A stretch of DNA of 64,000 nucleotides from the NCBI RefSeq assembly GCF_000383235.1, contig NZ_KB910941.1, forward strand, positions 1 through 64,000, written 5' to 3'. Below are positions 43,893 to 55,011 of this stretch, one piece after another. Both the position numbers and the translations under genes were made by a program. Origin of the DNA: Bacillus sp. 123MFChir2 (GTDB taxonomy: Bacteria > Bacillota > Bacilli > Bacillales > Bacillaceae_G). The notes under the pieces are model-generated. The model did not search any database. It worked only from the letters and a program-made list of their open reading frames with translations, and was not told the DNA's origin. Each line of letters starts with the position of its first letter. The first letter of the stretch is position 1.

Positions 43893-46256
43893 ATGGGGGA
43901 AGCATTGGTAAAACGGAAACTTGTGTTAGACGGATTAGACTGCGCAAACTGTGCGATGAAAATTGAAAAAGGTGTAGGAGAATTAGAGGATGTATCATCA
44001 TGTTCTGTGAACTTCGTTACGAAAACAATGACGGTAGAAACAGCGAAACAAAACGAAGAACATGTTGTCATGGAAGCAACGCAACTTGTCAATAAATTAG
44101 AACCGCATATTCATGTGAGAGAAGAACAAAAAACGAAAGTGGCCAAAGAAACTTTTATATTAGAAGGTTTGGACTGTGCAAACTGCGCGATGAAAATTGA
44201 GACAAAAGTAGGCGAAATGCCTACAGTTACATCAGCATCTGTTGATTTTGTTTCTAAAAAATTAAGAGTAGAAATCGCAAATAAACAAGAGATAGAGACA
44301 ACTGTTGCACTTATAAAAGAAGTCGTACAGAAATTAGAACCCGAAGTGAACGTAGTGCGTGAAAAAGAGAAAACCGAACATCATCATAGTCATGATCACG
44401 GAGGAGCGAATACGAAAAAAATGATTTGGCGGTTATCGATTGGGGCGATTTTAACTGCTATTGCTGCATTAGTTTCATTGCCGCAAATGGTCACAATTCC
44501 ACTTTTCGTGATTGCCTATATGATTATTGGCGGTGATATTGTTTTACGTGCTGTAAAGAATATTGTACGCGGGCAAGTGTTTGATGAAAATTTCTTAATG
44601 GCGATTGCAACGATTGGTGCTTTTGGGACTCAAAATTATTCAGAAGCTGTCGCGGTAATGCTCTTTTATCAAGTAGGTGAACTGTTCCAGAGCATTGCGG
44701 TGAATCGTTCCCGTAAGTCGATTAGTTCATTAATGGATATTAGACCTGATTATGCAAACTTAAAGGTAGGAAATGAAACGAAACAAGTATCGCCAGAAGA
44801 TGTGCAAATTGGTGATTTTATTATCGTCAAACCGGGTGAAAAAGTACCGTTAGACGGTAAAGTAATCGAAGGAATATCGATGGTAGATACATCGGCGTTA
44901 ACAGGAGAATCTGTACCTCGTGAAGTAGAGGTCGGCAGCGCTGTATTAAGCGGTTGTGTAAATCAAAATGGTGTCTTAATAATTGAAGTGACGAAAGAGT
45001 ACAGTGAATCTACTGTTTCAAAAATTTTAGATTTAGTGCAAAACGCAAGTAGTCGTAAAGCCCAGGCAGAAAACTTTATTACAAAATTTGCTCGTTATTA
45101 TACACCAGCTGTCGTCGTTACAGCTGCAATACTAGCCTTTGTTCCACCGCTTATTATAGAGGGAGCAACGTTTTCAGATTGGATTTATAGAGCGCTCGTC
45201 TTTCTTGTTATTTCTTGTCCGTGTGCATTGGTTGTTTCGATTCCACTTGGTTTCTTCGGTGGTATCGGCGCAGCATCTAAGAGCGGAATATTAATAAAGG
45301 GCAGTAACTATTTAGAAGCATTAAATGATGTAAAGCATATTGTATTTGATAAAACAGGTACGTTAACAAAAGGTGTCTTTAAAGTAACAGATATGCAGCC
45401 AAGTGAATTTGTGACGAAAGAAGAATTGTTAGAGTATGCAGCATTTGCAGAAGTATATTCGAATCATCCAATCGCACAGTCCATTCGATCTGCATATGGA
45501 AAAGTAGTTAATGAACAGATGATTGAAGATTATAAAGAAATTTCTGGTCATGGTACAGTTGTGAAAGTGAACGGAAAAGAAATCTTTGCTGGAAACGCAA
45601 AGTTAATGAACAAAGAAAATATTCCATTCCAGCAACCGCAAACGGTTGGAACACTTGTACATGTAGCTGTAGATAGTCTGTATGCTGGATACATTGTCAT
45701 TTCTGATGAAATTAAAGAAGACGCGAAGAAAGCAATTCAATCGTTAAAACAACTTGGTGTAAAAAGAATCGTTATGTTAACGGGCGATTCCAAATTAGTC
45801 GGAGAAGCAGTTGGAAAAGAGCTTGGAATTGACGAAGTCCATGCAGAACTGTTGCCACAGCAAAAAGTAGAAGAAATTGAAAAAATTGATGCGACAAAAC
45901 ATCCGAAAGAAAAAATTGCGTTCGTTGGAGACGGTATTAACGATACACCTGTATTAGCAAGAGCAGATGTTGGGATTGCGATGGGTGGCCTAGGATCAGA
46001 TGCCGCAATTGAAGCAGCTGACATTGTTATTATGACAGATGAACCTTCGAAAATAGGAGCGGCTATTCAAATTGCAAAACGCACGCGCAGCATTGTATGG
46101 CAAAACATCATTTTCGCCTTAGGGATAAAAGGAGTTGTTCTTTTATTAGGGGCATTCGGTATTGCAACAATGTGGGAAGCAGTCTTCTCAGATGTTGGGG
46201 TAACTTTGCTGGCAGTGTTAAATGCGATGCGTGTATTACGAGTGAAAGGTTTGTAA
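43893..46256 (+). CDS. cadA: Heavy-metal P1B-type ATPase (CadA/ZntA), two HMA domains
   Basis: A 787-residue cytoplasmic-membrane efflux pump for Zn, Cd, Pb or Co. Two N-terminal HMA domains carry the same GLDCANCAMKIE metal site, followed by a His-rich linker (EHHHSHDHGG). Membrane helices follow, with SCPCALVVS (CPC ion-binding motif), DKTGTLTKG (phosphorylated Asp), the P1B HP motif SNHPIAQSI and GDGINDTPVLARADVGIAMG. AAGGAGGGAG precedes the ATG. It forms an operon with cadC. Confidence 0.95.
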   Translation: MGEALVKRKLVLDGLDCANCAMKIEKGVGELEDVSSCSVNFVTKTMTVETAKQNEEHVVMEATQLVNKLEPHIHVREEQKTKVAKETFILEGLDCANCAMKIETKVGEMPTVTSASVDFVSKKLRVEIANKQEIETTVALIKEVVQKLEPEVNVVREKEKTEHHHSHDHGGANTKKMIWRLSIGAILTAIAALVSLPQMVTIPLFVIAYMIIGGDIVLRAVKNIVRGQVFDENFLMAIATIGAFGTQNYSEAVAVMLFYQVGELFQSIAVNRSRKSISSLMDIRPDYANLKVGNETKQVSPEDVQIGDFIIVKPGEKVPLDGKVIEGISMVDTSALTGESVPREVEVGSAVLSGCVNQNGVLIIEVTKEYSESTVSKILDLVQNASSRKAQAENFITKFARYYTPAVVVTAAILAFVPPLIIEGATFSDWIYRALVFLVISCPCALVVSIPLGFFGGIGAASKSGILIKGSNYLEALNDVKHIVFDKTGTLTKGVFKVTDMQPSEFVTKEELLEYAAFAEVYSNHPIAQSIRSAYGKVVNEQMIEDYKEISGHGTVVKVNGKEIFAGNAKLMNKENIPFQQPQTVGTLVHVAVDSLYAGYIVISDEIKEDAKKAIQSLKQLGVKRIVMLTGDSKLVGEAVGKELGIDEVHAELLPQQKVEEIEKIDATKHPKEKIAFVGDGINDTPVLARADVGIAMGGLGSDAAIEAADIVIMTDEPSKIGAAIQIAKRTRSIVWQNIIFALGIKGVVLLLGAFGIATMWEAVFSDVGVTLLAVLNAMRVLRVKGL

Positions 46257-46289
46257 AGGGAGAGAAGCGATGCTTCTCTCCTTATTTTT
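46257..46289. terminator. Terminator between cadA and pncB
   Basis: AAGGGAGAGAAGC/GCTTCTCTCCTT stem with two-base loop and T-rich tail; the convergent pncB gene ends inside it. Confidence 0.85.
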
Positions 46290-47745
46290 TCATCGAATTT
46301 GCAATTTGATCTCGCACTGTTTGAATATAATTCATTTTATGATCCCAGCACGCTTGGCTTAAATCGACAGGATACTCTTCTGGGTTAAGTGTCCGTTTAT
46401 ACTCTTCCCATAAGAAGGATAAGCTGTTCTCTGCATGCTGTTGAATATGAAGGATGTCAGGTGATTCATAAGTAAGCTGTCCGTTCACAAATATATCATG
46501 ATGCAGCTCTTTTGCTTCAAAGTCCGTAACAAATTTACTAATATACGTATGAACAGGGTGGAACATTTTTAAGCGTTCTTCTTCTTGTGGTTCTTCTGTT
46601 TCTAAGGCAATATAATCGCCTTCTGCATGCTGATTGATACGATTGATAATGCGATAAATACGCTTTAATCCTGGGGTTGTAATTTTTTCAGGATTGGACG
46701 AAATTTTAATTGTGTCGTTCAATGTATCATTTTCATCTTCAATACAAACCAATTTATAAACAGCGCCGAGTGCCGGTTGTTCAAATGATGTAATCAGTTT
46801 TGTTCCAACACCCCATACGTCAATTTTTGCACCTTGTGATTTTAAATGTAAAATTGTGTATTCATCTAAGTCACTTGAAGCAATAATTTTTGTATCGGTA
46901 AATCCAGCAGCATCTAACATTTTACGCGCTTCTTTCGATAAGTATGCCATATCTCCGCTATCGAGGCGAATGCCATAAAAGTGAATGCGGTCACCAAATT
47001 CTTTTGCGACGCGAATCGCATTTGGTACACCAGATTTTAACGTGTCGTATGTATCAACGAGAAAAACACATTTTGTATGTGTTTCTGCATATTTTTTGAA
47101 GGCTACATATTCATCACGATACGCTTGTACAAATGAATGAGCATGCGTACCAGCAACAGGAATACCAAATCGTTTCCCAGCTCGAACGTTACTTGTTGAA
47201 GAAAAGCCGCCGATGAATGCTGCGCGCGTTCCCCAAAGCGCTGCATCAAACTCATGAGCGCGGCGTGTACCGAATTCAAGAAGTTCATCATTACCAGCAG
47301 CATGTTTCATCCGCGTTGCTTTTGTAGCAATTAATGTTTGGTAGTTCACAATATTTAAAAGGGCGGTTTCAATAATTTGTGCTTCTCCAAGTGGTGCATC
47401 TATACGCAAAAGAGGTTCGTTATGAAAGACAACTTCGCCTTCTTGCATACTGCGAATAGAGCCAGTAAACTTCATGTTTTGTAAGTAGTCTAAAAAGCCT
47501 TCTTCAAACTGGAGTTCCTTTAGATAAGCAATATCGCTTTCTGTAAACTGAAAGCTCTTCACATACTCGATAATCTTTTCGAGTCCTGCAAAAATTGCAT
47601 AACCATTTTCAAAAGGCAGCTTACGAAAGTATAAATCGAATACTGCGCGGCGGTTATGGATATGATCTTTCCAATATGTATAAGCCATATTAATTTGATA
47701 TAAGTCTGTGTGTAAGGCGTAGCTATCGTCTTCATAATGTACCAT
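46282..47745 (-). CDS. pncB: Nicotinate phosphoribosyltransferase
   Basis: A 487-residue cytosolic enzyme of NAD salvage, joining nicotinate to PRPP with ATP to form nicotinate mononucleotide. LHTDLYQINMAYTYW is the typical start; EFGTRRAHEFDAALWGTRAA, GFSSTSNVRAGKRFGIPVAG, HAHSFVQAY and FYGIRLDSGDMAYLSKEAR are the conserved substrate-binding blocks with the active-site His. GGAGGTG lies upstream of the ATG. Monocistronic. Confidence 0.95.
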   Translation of the reverse strand: MVHYEDDSYALHTDLYQINMAYTYWKDHIHNRRAVFDLYFRKLPFENGYAIFAGLEKIIEYVKSFQFTESDIAYLKELQFEEGFLDYLQNMKFTGSIRSMQEGEVVFHNEPLLRIDAPLGEAQIIETALLNIVNYQTLIATKATRMKHAAGNDELLEFGTRRAHEFDAALWGTRAAFIGGFSSTSNVRAGKRFGIPVAGTHAHSFVQAYRDEYVAFKKYAETHTKCVFLVDTYDTLKSGVPNAIRVAKEFGDRIHFYGIRLDSGDMAYLSKEARKMLDAAGFTDTKIIASSDLDEYTILHLKSQGAKIDVWGVGTKLITSFEQPALGAVYKLVCIEDENDTLNDTIKISSNPEKITTPGLKRIYRIINRINQHAEGDYIALETEEPQEEERLKMFHPVHTYISKFVTDFEAKELHHDIFVNGQLTYESPDILHIQQHAENSLSFLWEEYKRTLNPEEYPVDLSQACWDHKMNYIQTVRDQIANSMKK

Positions 47746-47936
47746 AACGTAAACACCTCCATATTTTGGTTATAGTATACCTCTTTTTGGCAGTTTGTTG
47801 CTAATTATCTAATCTTAAATGTGAAAAACTGAAAATGAAAAATCATTCGGAATCTTTTTATTTATCAATTTATATTTTTGTGAATTTTATGTATTATTAA
47901 ATTACTAGGGTATAACTTAGAATGGAGGAGGGAACT

Positions 47937-49208
47937 ATGCAACAAAATCTAGAAAAGATGGGTAAGCAAATTTTTTATAAACGACTCCAACAAAAAATGA
48001 CACAAGAAGAACTCTGCCAAGGCATTTGTTCCGTCTCATATTTAAGTAAAATTGAAAATGGGAAAATTGAAGCCTCAGAAGAAATATTGCAGTTATTATG
48101 TACGAGACTCGAGATTGCAGTGTCGGATTTAAGAGACATTGAAGCTGAGGTAAAAGAAAAGTTAGAGGAGTGGTTAACGGCACTAGTTCACTTAGATAAA
48201 CATAAAGTTGAAGAGTTATATACAGAACTAGAAGCAGAAATGCAACAAATTGTCGACTTTGAAATTGTGAATTATTATAAATTGTTATATACACGATATT
48301 TAATTATGAAGCGAAATATACCAGCCCTTAAAGAGGAGTTGGAGAAGCTAAAAAAACTTTATAAAAAATATTCTCCATTTCAGCAACTGTTATATCAGTA
48401 TAGTCAGGCTTTGTGTTATTGCCTTCAGCATAAATGGCAAGAGGGATTACGGTTTTTAATTCAGACAGAGATAATGGCAAAAGAACAAGATTATTATGAA
48501 ACTGGAATTTATTATAATTTAGCACTTGCATATACTCATTTGGAAGTTCCACATTTGGCACTTCATTTTGCTAATATTGCTATGGAAGGATTTCGAAATG
48601 AGTATAAATTTCGAAATGTGATCAATTGTCAAATCATCGTTGCGTTAAGCTATAGTGAGAAAGGACAGTATGATGAAGCGTTAAAAATTTATGAGAGCAT
48701 ACTGCGTGAAGCGGATTCTTTTTCTGAAAAAGATATATTGAGGGCAATGGTATTAAGTAATATTGGCAATGTACATTATAGAAAGAAACAGTATGAAGAT
48801 GCTAAAAAGTATTATACAAAAAGTTTACAATATCAAAAAGAAGATGCTGTAAATTATGTTGATACGTTGTATGAGATGGCGTTGCAATGTATTCACCTTG
48901 AACAGTTAGAAGAAGCAAAAGAGTGGATTGACAAGGGTATTGCTTCTGCCAAGAAAGATGAAAGAGGTAATACAGAATTGTACTTACTTCTTATGCTTCG
49001 TTATAAGCACTTTACAGAACCAAGTGTATATAAAGTATTTTTAGAAACAGAAGCAATCCCTTTTTTCAAAAATACAGGAAATAAAAAAGAATTAAAGAAA
49101 GTATATATAGAACTCGCTAAGTATTTCGATAATTCCTTACGATTCAAAGAAAGCAATCATTATTATAAGTTAGCAATTGAAGCGCTCGAAACCATACTGG
49201 AGGGATAA
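47937..49208 (+). CDS. nprR: Quorum-sensing transcription factor NprR (RNPP family)
   Basis: A 423-residue peptide-responsive regulator, the usual NprR length. An N-terminal HTH_3 (RLQQKMTQEELCQGICSVSY then LSKIENGKIEASEEILQLL) is followed by about nine TPR units (for example YDEALKIYESILREA; YEDAKKYYTKSLQYQ) that bind the imported NprX heptapeptide. In the B. cereus group it activates nprA and necrotrophic-phase genes. The ATG at 47937 follows GGAGGAGGG; an in-frame ATG at 47922 overlaps that site. The downstream peptide gene and the nprA gene confirm the identification. Confidence 0.95.
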   Translation: MQQNLEKMGKQIFYKRLQQKMTQEELCQGICSVSYLSKIENGKIEASEEILQLLCTRLEIAVSDLRDIEAEVKEKLEEWLTALVHLDKHKVEELYTELEAEMQQIVDFEIVNYYKLLYTRYLIMKRNIPALKEELEKLKKLYKKYSPFQQLLYQYSQALCYCLQHKWQEGLRFLIQTEIMAKEQDYYETGIYYNLALAYTHLEVPHLALHFANIAMEGFRNEYKFRNVINCQIIVALSYSEKGQYDEALKIYESILREADSFSEKDILRAMVLSNIGNVHYRKKQYEDAKKYYTKSLQYQKEDAVNYVDTLYEMALQCIHLEQLEEAKEWIDKGIASAKKDERGNTELYLLLMLRYKHFTEPSVYKVFLETEAIPFFKNTGNKKELKKVYIELAKYFDNSLRFKESNHYYKLAIEALETILEG

Positions 49209-49210
49209 GG

Positions 49211-49339
49211 ATGAAAAAAGTAGTAATCGGTATGATTTTAACAATGGTGGCATTAGTTGTTATAGCTAATCCTCAATACGCGAATAAACCAGATGTTTTT
49301 GGACAAGCTGCTGACATAGTTGAAACAGTAAATGTATAA
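49211..49339 (+). CDS. nprX: NprX signalling peptide precursor, variant heptapeptide NKPDVFG
   Basis: A 42-residue pre-pheromone with a basic/hydrophobic export signal (MKKVVIGMILTMVALVVIA), a spacer NPQYA and then NKPDVFG followed by QAADIVETV. In well-studied strains the mature NprX peptide is SKPDIVG at the same place, so the active peptide here is predicted to be NKPDVFG or a trimmed form. The ATG is two bases after the nprR stop and GGAGGGATAAGG is its ribosome site, so translation is coupled. Confidence 0.92.
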   Translation: MKKVVIGMILTMVALVVIANPQYANKPDVFGQAADIVETVNV

Positions 49340-49349
49340 GGTAATTATT

Positions 49350-49400
49350 AAAAAATGACTCGAAAAACCGTTACAAAACGGGTTTTCGAGTCATTTTTTT
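49350..49400 (+). terminator. Terminator of nprR-nprX
   Basis: AAAATGACTCGAAAA with CCGTT and complementary arm, followed by seven T. Confidence 0.9.
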
Positions 49401-51344
<1,944 letters not shown>

Positions 51345-51367
51345 GTATCACTCCCCTTTATATAGTG

Positions 51368-51395
51368 AAAAAGGAGCATAATGCTCCTTTTTTCA
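51368..51395. terminator. Bidirectional terminator between nprA and the DedA-like gene
   Basis: AAAAAGGAGCAT/ATGCTCCTTTTT stem with T runs on both strands. Confidence 0.87.
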
Positions 51396-51941
51396 TTTTT
51401 TCTTCCATGTTTTCCACAAATAAAACAAACCAATAGAGCCGGCAATTGTAATAATCCACTTTGCTTCATTTGTTCCATTCATCACTTGATAGGTGGAATA
51501 TACTTCAATGAGTAACGCCGGTATTTTTCCAAGAGTACTAGCGATGCTAAAAGTTAATATAGACATCGTTCCAAGGGATGCAAATAGTGTTACGATGCCA
51601 GATGGAATAAAGGGAATGAGGCGAAACGATAAAACGAGAAAGAATGCTTCTTTTCCTTGTACATAAAGAAGTTGCCTTACTTTTGGATGATTATCTATAT
51701 TTTTTTGAGCAACTTTTTGAAAACCAAGCCGATATAAATAAAAGGAGATAATCGCTCCTAATGCTTCGCCAGCAATGGAGATGAGCGTTCCTGTTGTTAT
51801 TCCAAATAATGAAATGTTAATGGCTGTTAAAAAAACACTAGGAATAACTGCTCCTAGGCTAATAAGAATATTGATTAAGATACTAAGTGGGATAGCCATT
51901 GTTTGATGATCTATGAGAAAAGACTGAATTGTTTCTGACAT
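51393..51941 (-). CDS. TVP38/TMEM64-family (DedA-like) membrane protein
   Basis: A 182-residue inner-membrane protein with about five hydrophobic helices. GEALGAIISFYLYRLGF and VLSFRLIPFIPSGIVTLFAS are the conserved glycine-rich and R-x-x-P-F-x-P segments of the SNARE-associated/VTT domain. Family members are linked to lipid or undecaprenyl-carrier flipping, but for this protein the role is unknown. AAGGAAA lies about 10 bases before the ATG. Confidence 0.85.
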   Translation of the reverse strand: MSETIQSFLIDHQTMAIPLSILINILISLGAVIPSVFLTAINISLFGITTGTLISIAGEALGAIISFYLYRLGFQKVAQKNIDNHPKVRQLLYVQGKEAFFLVLSFRLIPFIPSGIVTLFASLGTMSILTFSIASTLGKIPALLIEVYSTYQVMNGTNEAKWIITIAGSIGLFYLWKTWKKK

Positions 51942-51963
51942 ATGAATTAGTTTTCCTTTGCTT

Positions 51964-52140
51964 TTTTAGATGTAAATTTAAGCCCAAAAATGAAATCCCC
52001 CTTTTTTAGGTGGGCGAGAGTGCCTGGCCATGCATAGAATCGGTCAGGGCCTTTTTCTGCCACATCCAAAGTTCAAACAAAGGGAGCATGTTTTATTCTG
52101 TATAACAGCGACTTATATGTTAAAAAATTAACTTGGATTT
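51964..52140 (+). repeat. Interspersed MITE-like repeat, copy 12
   Basis: TTTTTTAGGTGGGCGAGAG, CTGGCCATGCATAGAATCGG, TGCCACATCCAAAG and TAACAGCGACTTATATG are present; the left inverted repeat is diverged. Confidence 0.8.
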
Positions 52141-52193
52141 ATTCTGCTATTTGCGGGTAGTAAGACTCCCGCTGATGGAAGTTTCACATTATA
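52141..52193 (+). repeat. Second short repeat family, copy 2
   Basis: GTAGTAAGACTCCCGCTGAT and GGAAGTTTCACATTAT. It follows directly on the end of MITE-like copy 12. The next ~100 bases before copy 13 hold nothing recognisable. Confidence 0.7.
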
Positions 52194-52301
52194 TAGCATT
52201 ACACCATAGTTTTTTTAGTAAGACAATAGAATTGTGGAAGATCATGGATTTATTTAAAGAAAAGTCATATTTTAATAGAAAGAATGGCTAGGGGATAACA
52301 G

Positions 52302-52507
52302 AATATATATAAATCCAAATTAAAAAACTGACATAAATCCCCTTTCTTTTTAGATGGCCCTGAGCGTCTGGCCGTGCGTAGAAGCGGTCAGTTCCTTTTC
52401 CTGCCACGTGCAAAGTTAAAACAAAGATAGACAGCAAGTAGTGGCCATGTTTTGTTCTGCATAGCAGCGACTTATATGTTAAAAAACCAACTTGTATTTA
52501 TATATAC
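52302..52507 (+). repeat. Interspersed MITE-like repeat, copy 13 (full length)
   Basis: Both ends are present: ATATATATAAATCCAAATTA at left and TTGTATTTATATATAC at right, with GACATAAATCC, GCGTCTGGCCGTGCGTAG, TGCCACGTGCAAAG and GCATAGCAGCGACTTATATG between. Very similar in its right half to copy 3. Confidence 0.85.
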
Positions 52508-52561
52508 AATAGAATTGACTTTTTCTAAAGATAATACAATAATCATGAAAGAGGTGATACG

Positions 52562-53068
52562 ATGAAAAAGTTATGGAATGTTGTTATAAGCATGATGCTT
52601 ATGATGATACTTGTATTAAGTGGATGTTCAAGTCAAGCGAAGCCGAAAGATAATCAAGCAGCATCAGCTATAAACGTTAGTGACAAAATTTTAGATGAAA
52701 TGGAAGGACCACCGAAAAATGGTCATACGATAGAACGTCACGTTGGGAAAACAGATGAGCAGCTGAAAGAACGATTACGTACAGATAATGTGTCTGCTGC
52801 AAGTACATATTATGATAAAGAAGCGGCAACAAAAGCAGTAAAAGATACGATCAAGCAGCATGAAAAAGAAATTGAAAAATGGTTGAAAGAATCCAAGGAA
52901 AATCGTCTTGTATTGAATACGAAGCATAACTTTGCAGTTGGAAAAACGGTATTAAAAAAGGATATGCGTGTAAAGGATGGGCTTCAGAATACAGTGACTG
53001 TTTTGCAGAAAGATAAAGGGAGCCAGCTCGGTTTTAAAATTGTTACTTCTTATCCTTCTGAGAAATAA
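52562..53068 (+). CDS. Hypothetical lipoprotein
   Basis: A 168-residue exported protein with a lipoprotein signal peptide: basic N-terminus, hydrophobic core and lipobox VLSGC with Cys22 as the predicted lipidated residue. The mature part is highly charged and Lys-rich without a recognised domain (ERHVGKTDEQLKERLRTD; VGKTVLKKDMRVKDGLQNTV). AGAGGTGATAC precedes the ATG. It probably forms a two-gene unit with the next ORF, 16 bases downstream. Confidence 0.75.
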   Translation: MKKLWNVVISMMLMMILVLSGCSSQAKPKDNQAASAINVSDKILDEMEGPPKNGHTIERHVGKTDEQLKERLRTDNVSAASTYYDKEAATKAVKDTIKQHEKEIEKWLKESKENRLVLNTKHNFAVGKTVLKKDMRVKDGLQNTVTVLQKDKGSQLGFKIVTSYPSEK

Positions 53069-53084
53069 GAAAGGCGGGGAATTT

Positions 53085-53357
53085 ATGTATTCAACATTTC
53101 AATATTTTCTTAGAGCGTACTGTACATTAAGTATATATGAAGAAGAAATGGTGCATCTTATGCAACAATTTAAAGAGCAGGAAGAACAAGAAATGCAGGA
53201 AAAGTTGCTACAAGAACTTGTTCAAATAGAGCAAAGAGCAGATTGGGAGAAAGTACAGCAAGAAGTTGAACAGTATGGAAATCGTATGTGGACAATAGAA
53301 GAAGTAAAAGGGCATATCAGTAACTTTATTTCTATATTACAAAACAAAAAGGCGTGA
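53085..53357 (+). CDS. Small hypothetical protein, glutamine/glutamate-rich
   Basis: Ninety residues beginning MYSTFQYFLRAYCTLSIYEE, then a long charged helix rich in E and Q (likely coiled coil). AAGGCGGGG lies before the ATG at 53085; the frame is open further upstream into the lipoprotein gene but without a site. Function unknown. Confidence 0.6.
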   Translation: MYSTFQYFLRAYCTLSIYEEEMVHLMQQFKEQEEQEMQEKLLQELVQIEQRADWEKVQQEVEQYGNRMWTIEEVKGHISNFISILQNKKA

Positions 53358-53373
53358 ATCACGACGCCTTTTT
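53346..53373. terminator. Bidirectional terminator
   Basis: AAAAAGGCGT/ACGCCTTTTT with short loop between convergent genes; both coding regions end within it. Confidence 0.82.
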
Positions 53374-54615
53374 GTATGTGCTTTTTGAAATTTGACCGTT
53401 GGAAAGCACTTGCCCATTTTGGGTTACTTTTTTATATGTTACAGCCACAATGCTTTTATCAGTTTCACTAATTACTTTTGAAGAAACCTCTACATTTTTA
53501 CCTGTATTTGTACCGAAAATACGAGCAGTTACATTACTGCCACTTGTAAATGCTTGAATATAAATATATTTACCCGTATTATTTTTGAATTTTAAATCAG
53601 GACCATAGTCAGCAACTGCTGCATCTTGACCAAGAGGTAAGTAATGAACCGGTAAAGAGTGGTTACTTCGCGCTACAACTCCTAAGTCAGCTCGTAATAT
53701 AGCACCATATAATGTGCTACTTACTTGGCAAACACCGCCCCCAGCACTTTGTTCTACTTTTCCGTTTACATATACAGCTGCTGATTTATAACCATGTGCA
53801 GCATTCGTTATGCCAACGCGACCGTTAAAACTAAATGTTTCATCAGGTGCAACAAATACTCCGGTTAATGTATTCACAGCGCGTTGTACATTAAATGTTT
53901 GACTTGAGTTTCGCCCAGCCAAAGGAGTAGAGTATTCAGCGATTACTTCTTGAATCCCCATATTTTTCACATCCTCTGTTGAGCGTTCTGGTTTCACAGC
54001 TGTCATTGGAACTTGGATATCTTGCTTATTTGTTGTAATAGCTTCTGTTGTGAGAATTTTTAATTTCTCTTTATCAACTTTTTCGCCATCTTTACTTTCG
54101 CTAATATTAATGGTTGTTCCAGAGATAGATAAGTTGGCATTAACAGGCTCTACTAAGGAATCATTATATTTTTCCTTAATAAATGCATCATATTTTGCGG
54201 TGTTTATAGAAGGCTCTAGCTTATAGTCACGTTTTAATTCACCTGTTTCAGCTTGTTTTTGCATGTTATAACGATTAGAAATATTGCCTTTTTGTTCTTT
54301 GAAAATTTTATCTGTAACATCCGTACCGTTATATTCAACCCCTAATTCCTGCCAAGTATATGTCTGTTTGTCATCTTGCAGGGCATAGTTCACAGATTTT
54401 TTATTTAACTCATCAACTTTTTGTTGAATGATCTTTTGAACATCTTCTTTCGTTTTGCCGTCTATGGAAATACCTTCGAATGTTGTGTGAGGTAAAACGT
54501 ATGTATCTAATTGATGATTTAATTTGGAAACATATTGATAAGCACTAACACCACCAATACAAAGGACGATTCCACCTGCAATCGCAGAACCAATAATTAA
54601 ATTGCGTAATTTCAT
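53359..54615 (-). CDS. VanW-family exported protein with peptidoglycan-binding-like domain
   Basis: A 418-residue membrane-anchored extracellular protein. It has an N-terminal helix (LIIGSAIAGGIVLCIGGVSA), two repeats of a PG_binding_4-type region (YVLPHTTFEGISIDGKTKED onward) and a VanW domain recognised by STPLAGRNSSQTFNVQRAVN, PDETFSFNGRVGITN, GGGVCQVSSTLYGAILRADL and RSNHSLPVHYLPLGQDAAV. VanW proteins are associated with the cell wall but their activity is not known. GGAGGG lies 6 bases before the ATG. Confidence 0.9.
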   Translation of the reverse strand: MKLRNLIIGSAIAGGIVLCIGGVSAYQYVSKLNHQLDTYVLPHTTFEGISIDGKTKEDVQKIIQQKVDELNKKSVNYALQDDKQTYTWQELGVEYNGTDVTDKIFKEQKGNISNRYNMQKQAETGELKRDYKLEPSINTAKYDAFIKEKYNDSLVEPVNANLSISGTTINISESKDGEKVDKEKLKILTTEAITTNKQDIQVPMTAVKPERSTEDVKNMGIQEVIAEYSTPLAGRNSSQTFNVQRAVNTLTGVFVAPDETFSFNGRVGITNAAHGYKSAAVYVNGKVEQSAGGGVCQVSSTLYGAILRADLGVVARSNHSLPVHYLPLGQDAAVADYGPDLKFKNNTGKYIYIQAFTSGSNVTARIFGTNTGKNVEVSSKVISETDKSIVAVTYKKVTQNGQVLSNGQISKSTYKKAS

Positions 54616-54807
54616 TCATTTCCCTCCGAAAAGAAATTTTAAAGTATAAGTATGATTTCTAATGTATAAATGTTAAAAGTAGTAATTCTTATACATTAGT
54701 ATACTATTAATTTTATTGTATGTGTAATATTTTGATAAAAAATGTTACATTTTTGTAATATAATTCCCTTTAATTAGGTTCATCACCAAAAGATGGGGAT
54801 GACATTT

Positions 54808-54910
54808 AGATATATAAATACAAGTTGATTTTTAAACATATAAGTCGCTGCTATGCATGGCCAGTTGCTCTGGTCTCCTGCCCTAAAAAAAGTGGTTTTT
54901 ATGTTATTTT
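54808..54910 (-). repeat. Interspersed MITE-like repeat, copy 14 (internal deletion)
   Basis: Reverse orientation. AGATATATAAATACAAGTTG and TAAGTCGCTGCTATGCA are joined directly to TGGCCAGTTGCTCTGG, removing the central ~70 bases. Confidence 0.8.
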
Positions 54911-54962
54911 TATTCCGCTATTCGTGGACAGTAGAACTCCCGCTGATGGAAGTTTCATTTTA
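54911..54962 (+). repeat. Second short repeat family, copy 3
   Basis: ACAGTAGAACTCCCGCTGAT and GGAAGTTTCATTTTAT, again directly adjoining a MITE-like copy. The remaining bases 54616-54807 contain no recognisable feature. Confidence 0.7.
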
Positions 54963-54974
54963 TTGAAAGGCAAA

Positions 54975-55011
54975 AGAAAAACAGCCGTTGTATTACAACA
55001 GCTGTTTTTCT
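54975..55011 (-). terminator. Terminator of the LytR-CpsA-Psr gene
   Basis: AGAAAAACAGC...GCTGTTTTTCT with an inner GTTGTA/TACAAC stem, adjoining the gene's stop codon. Confidence 0.87.
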
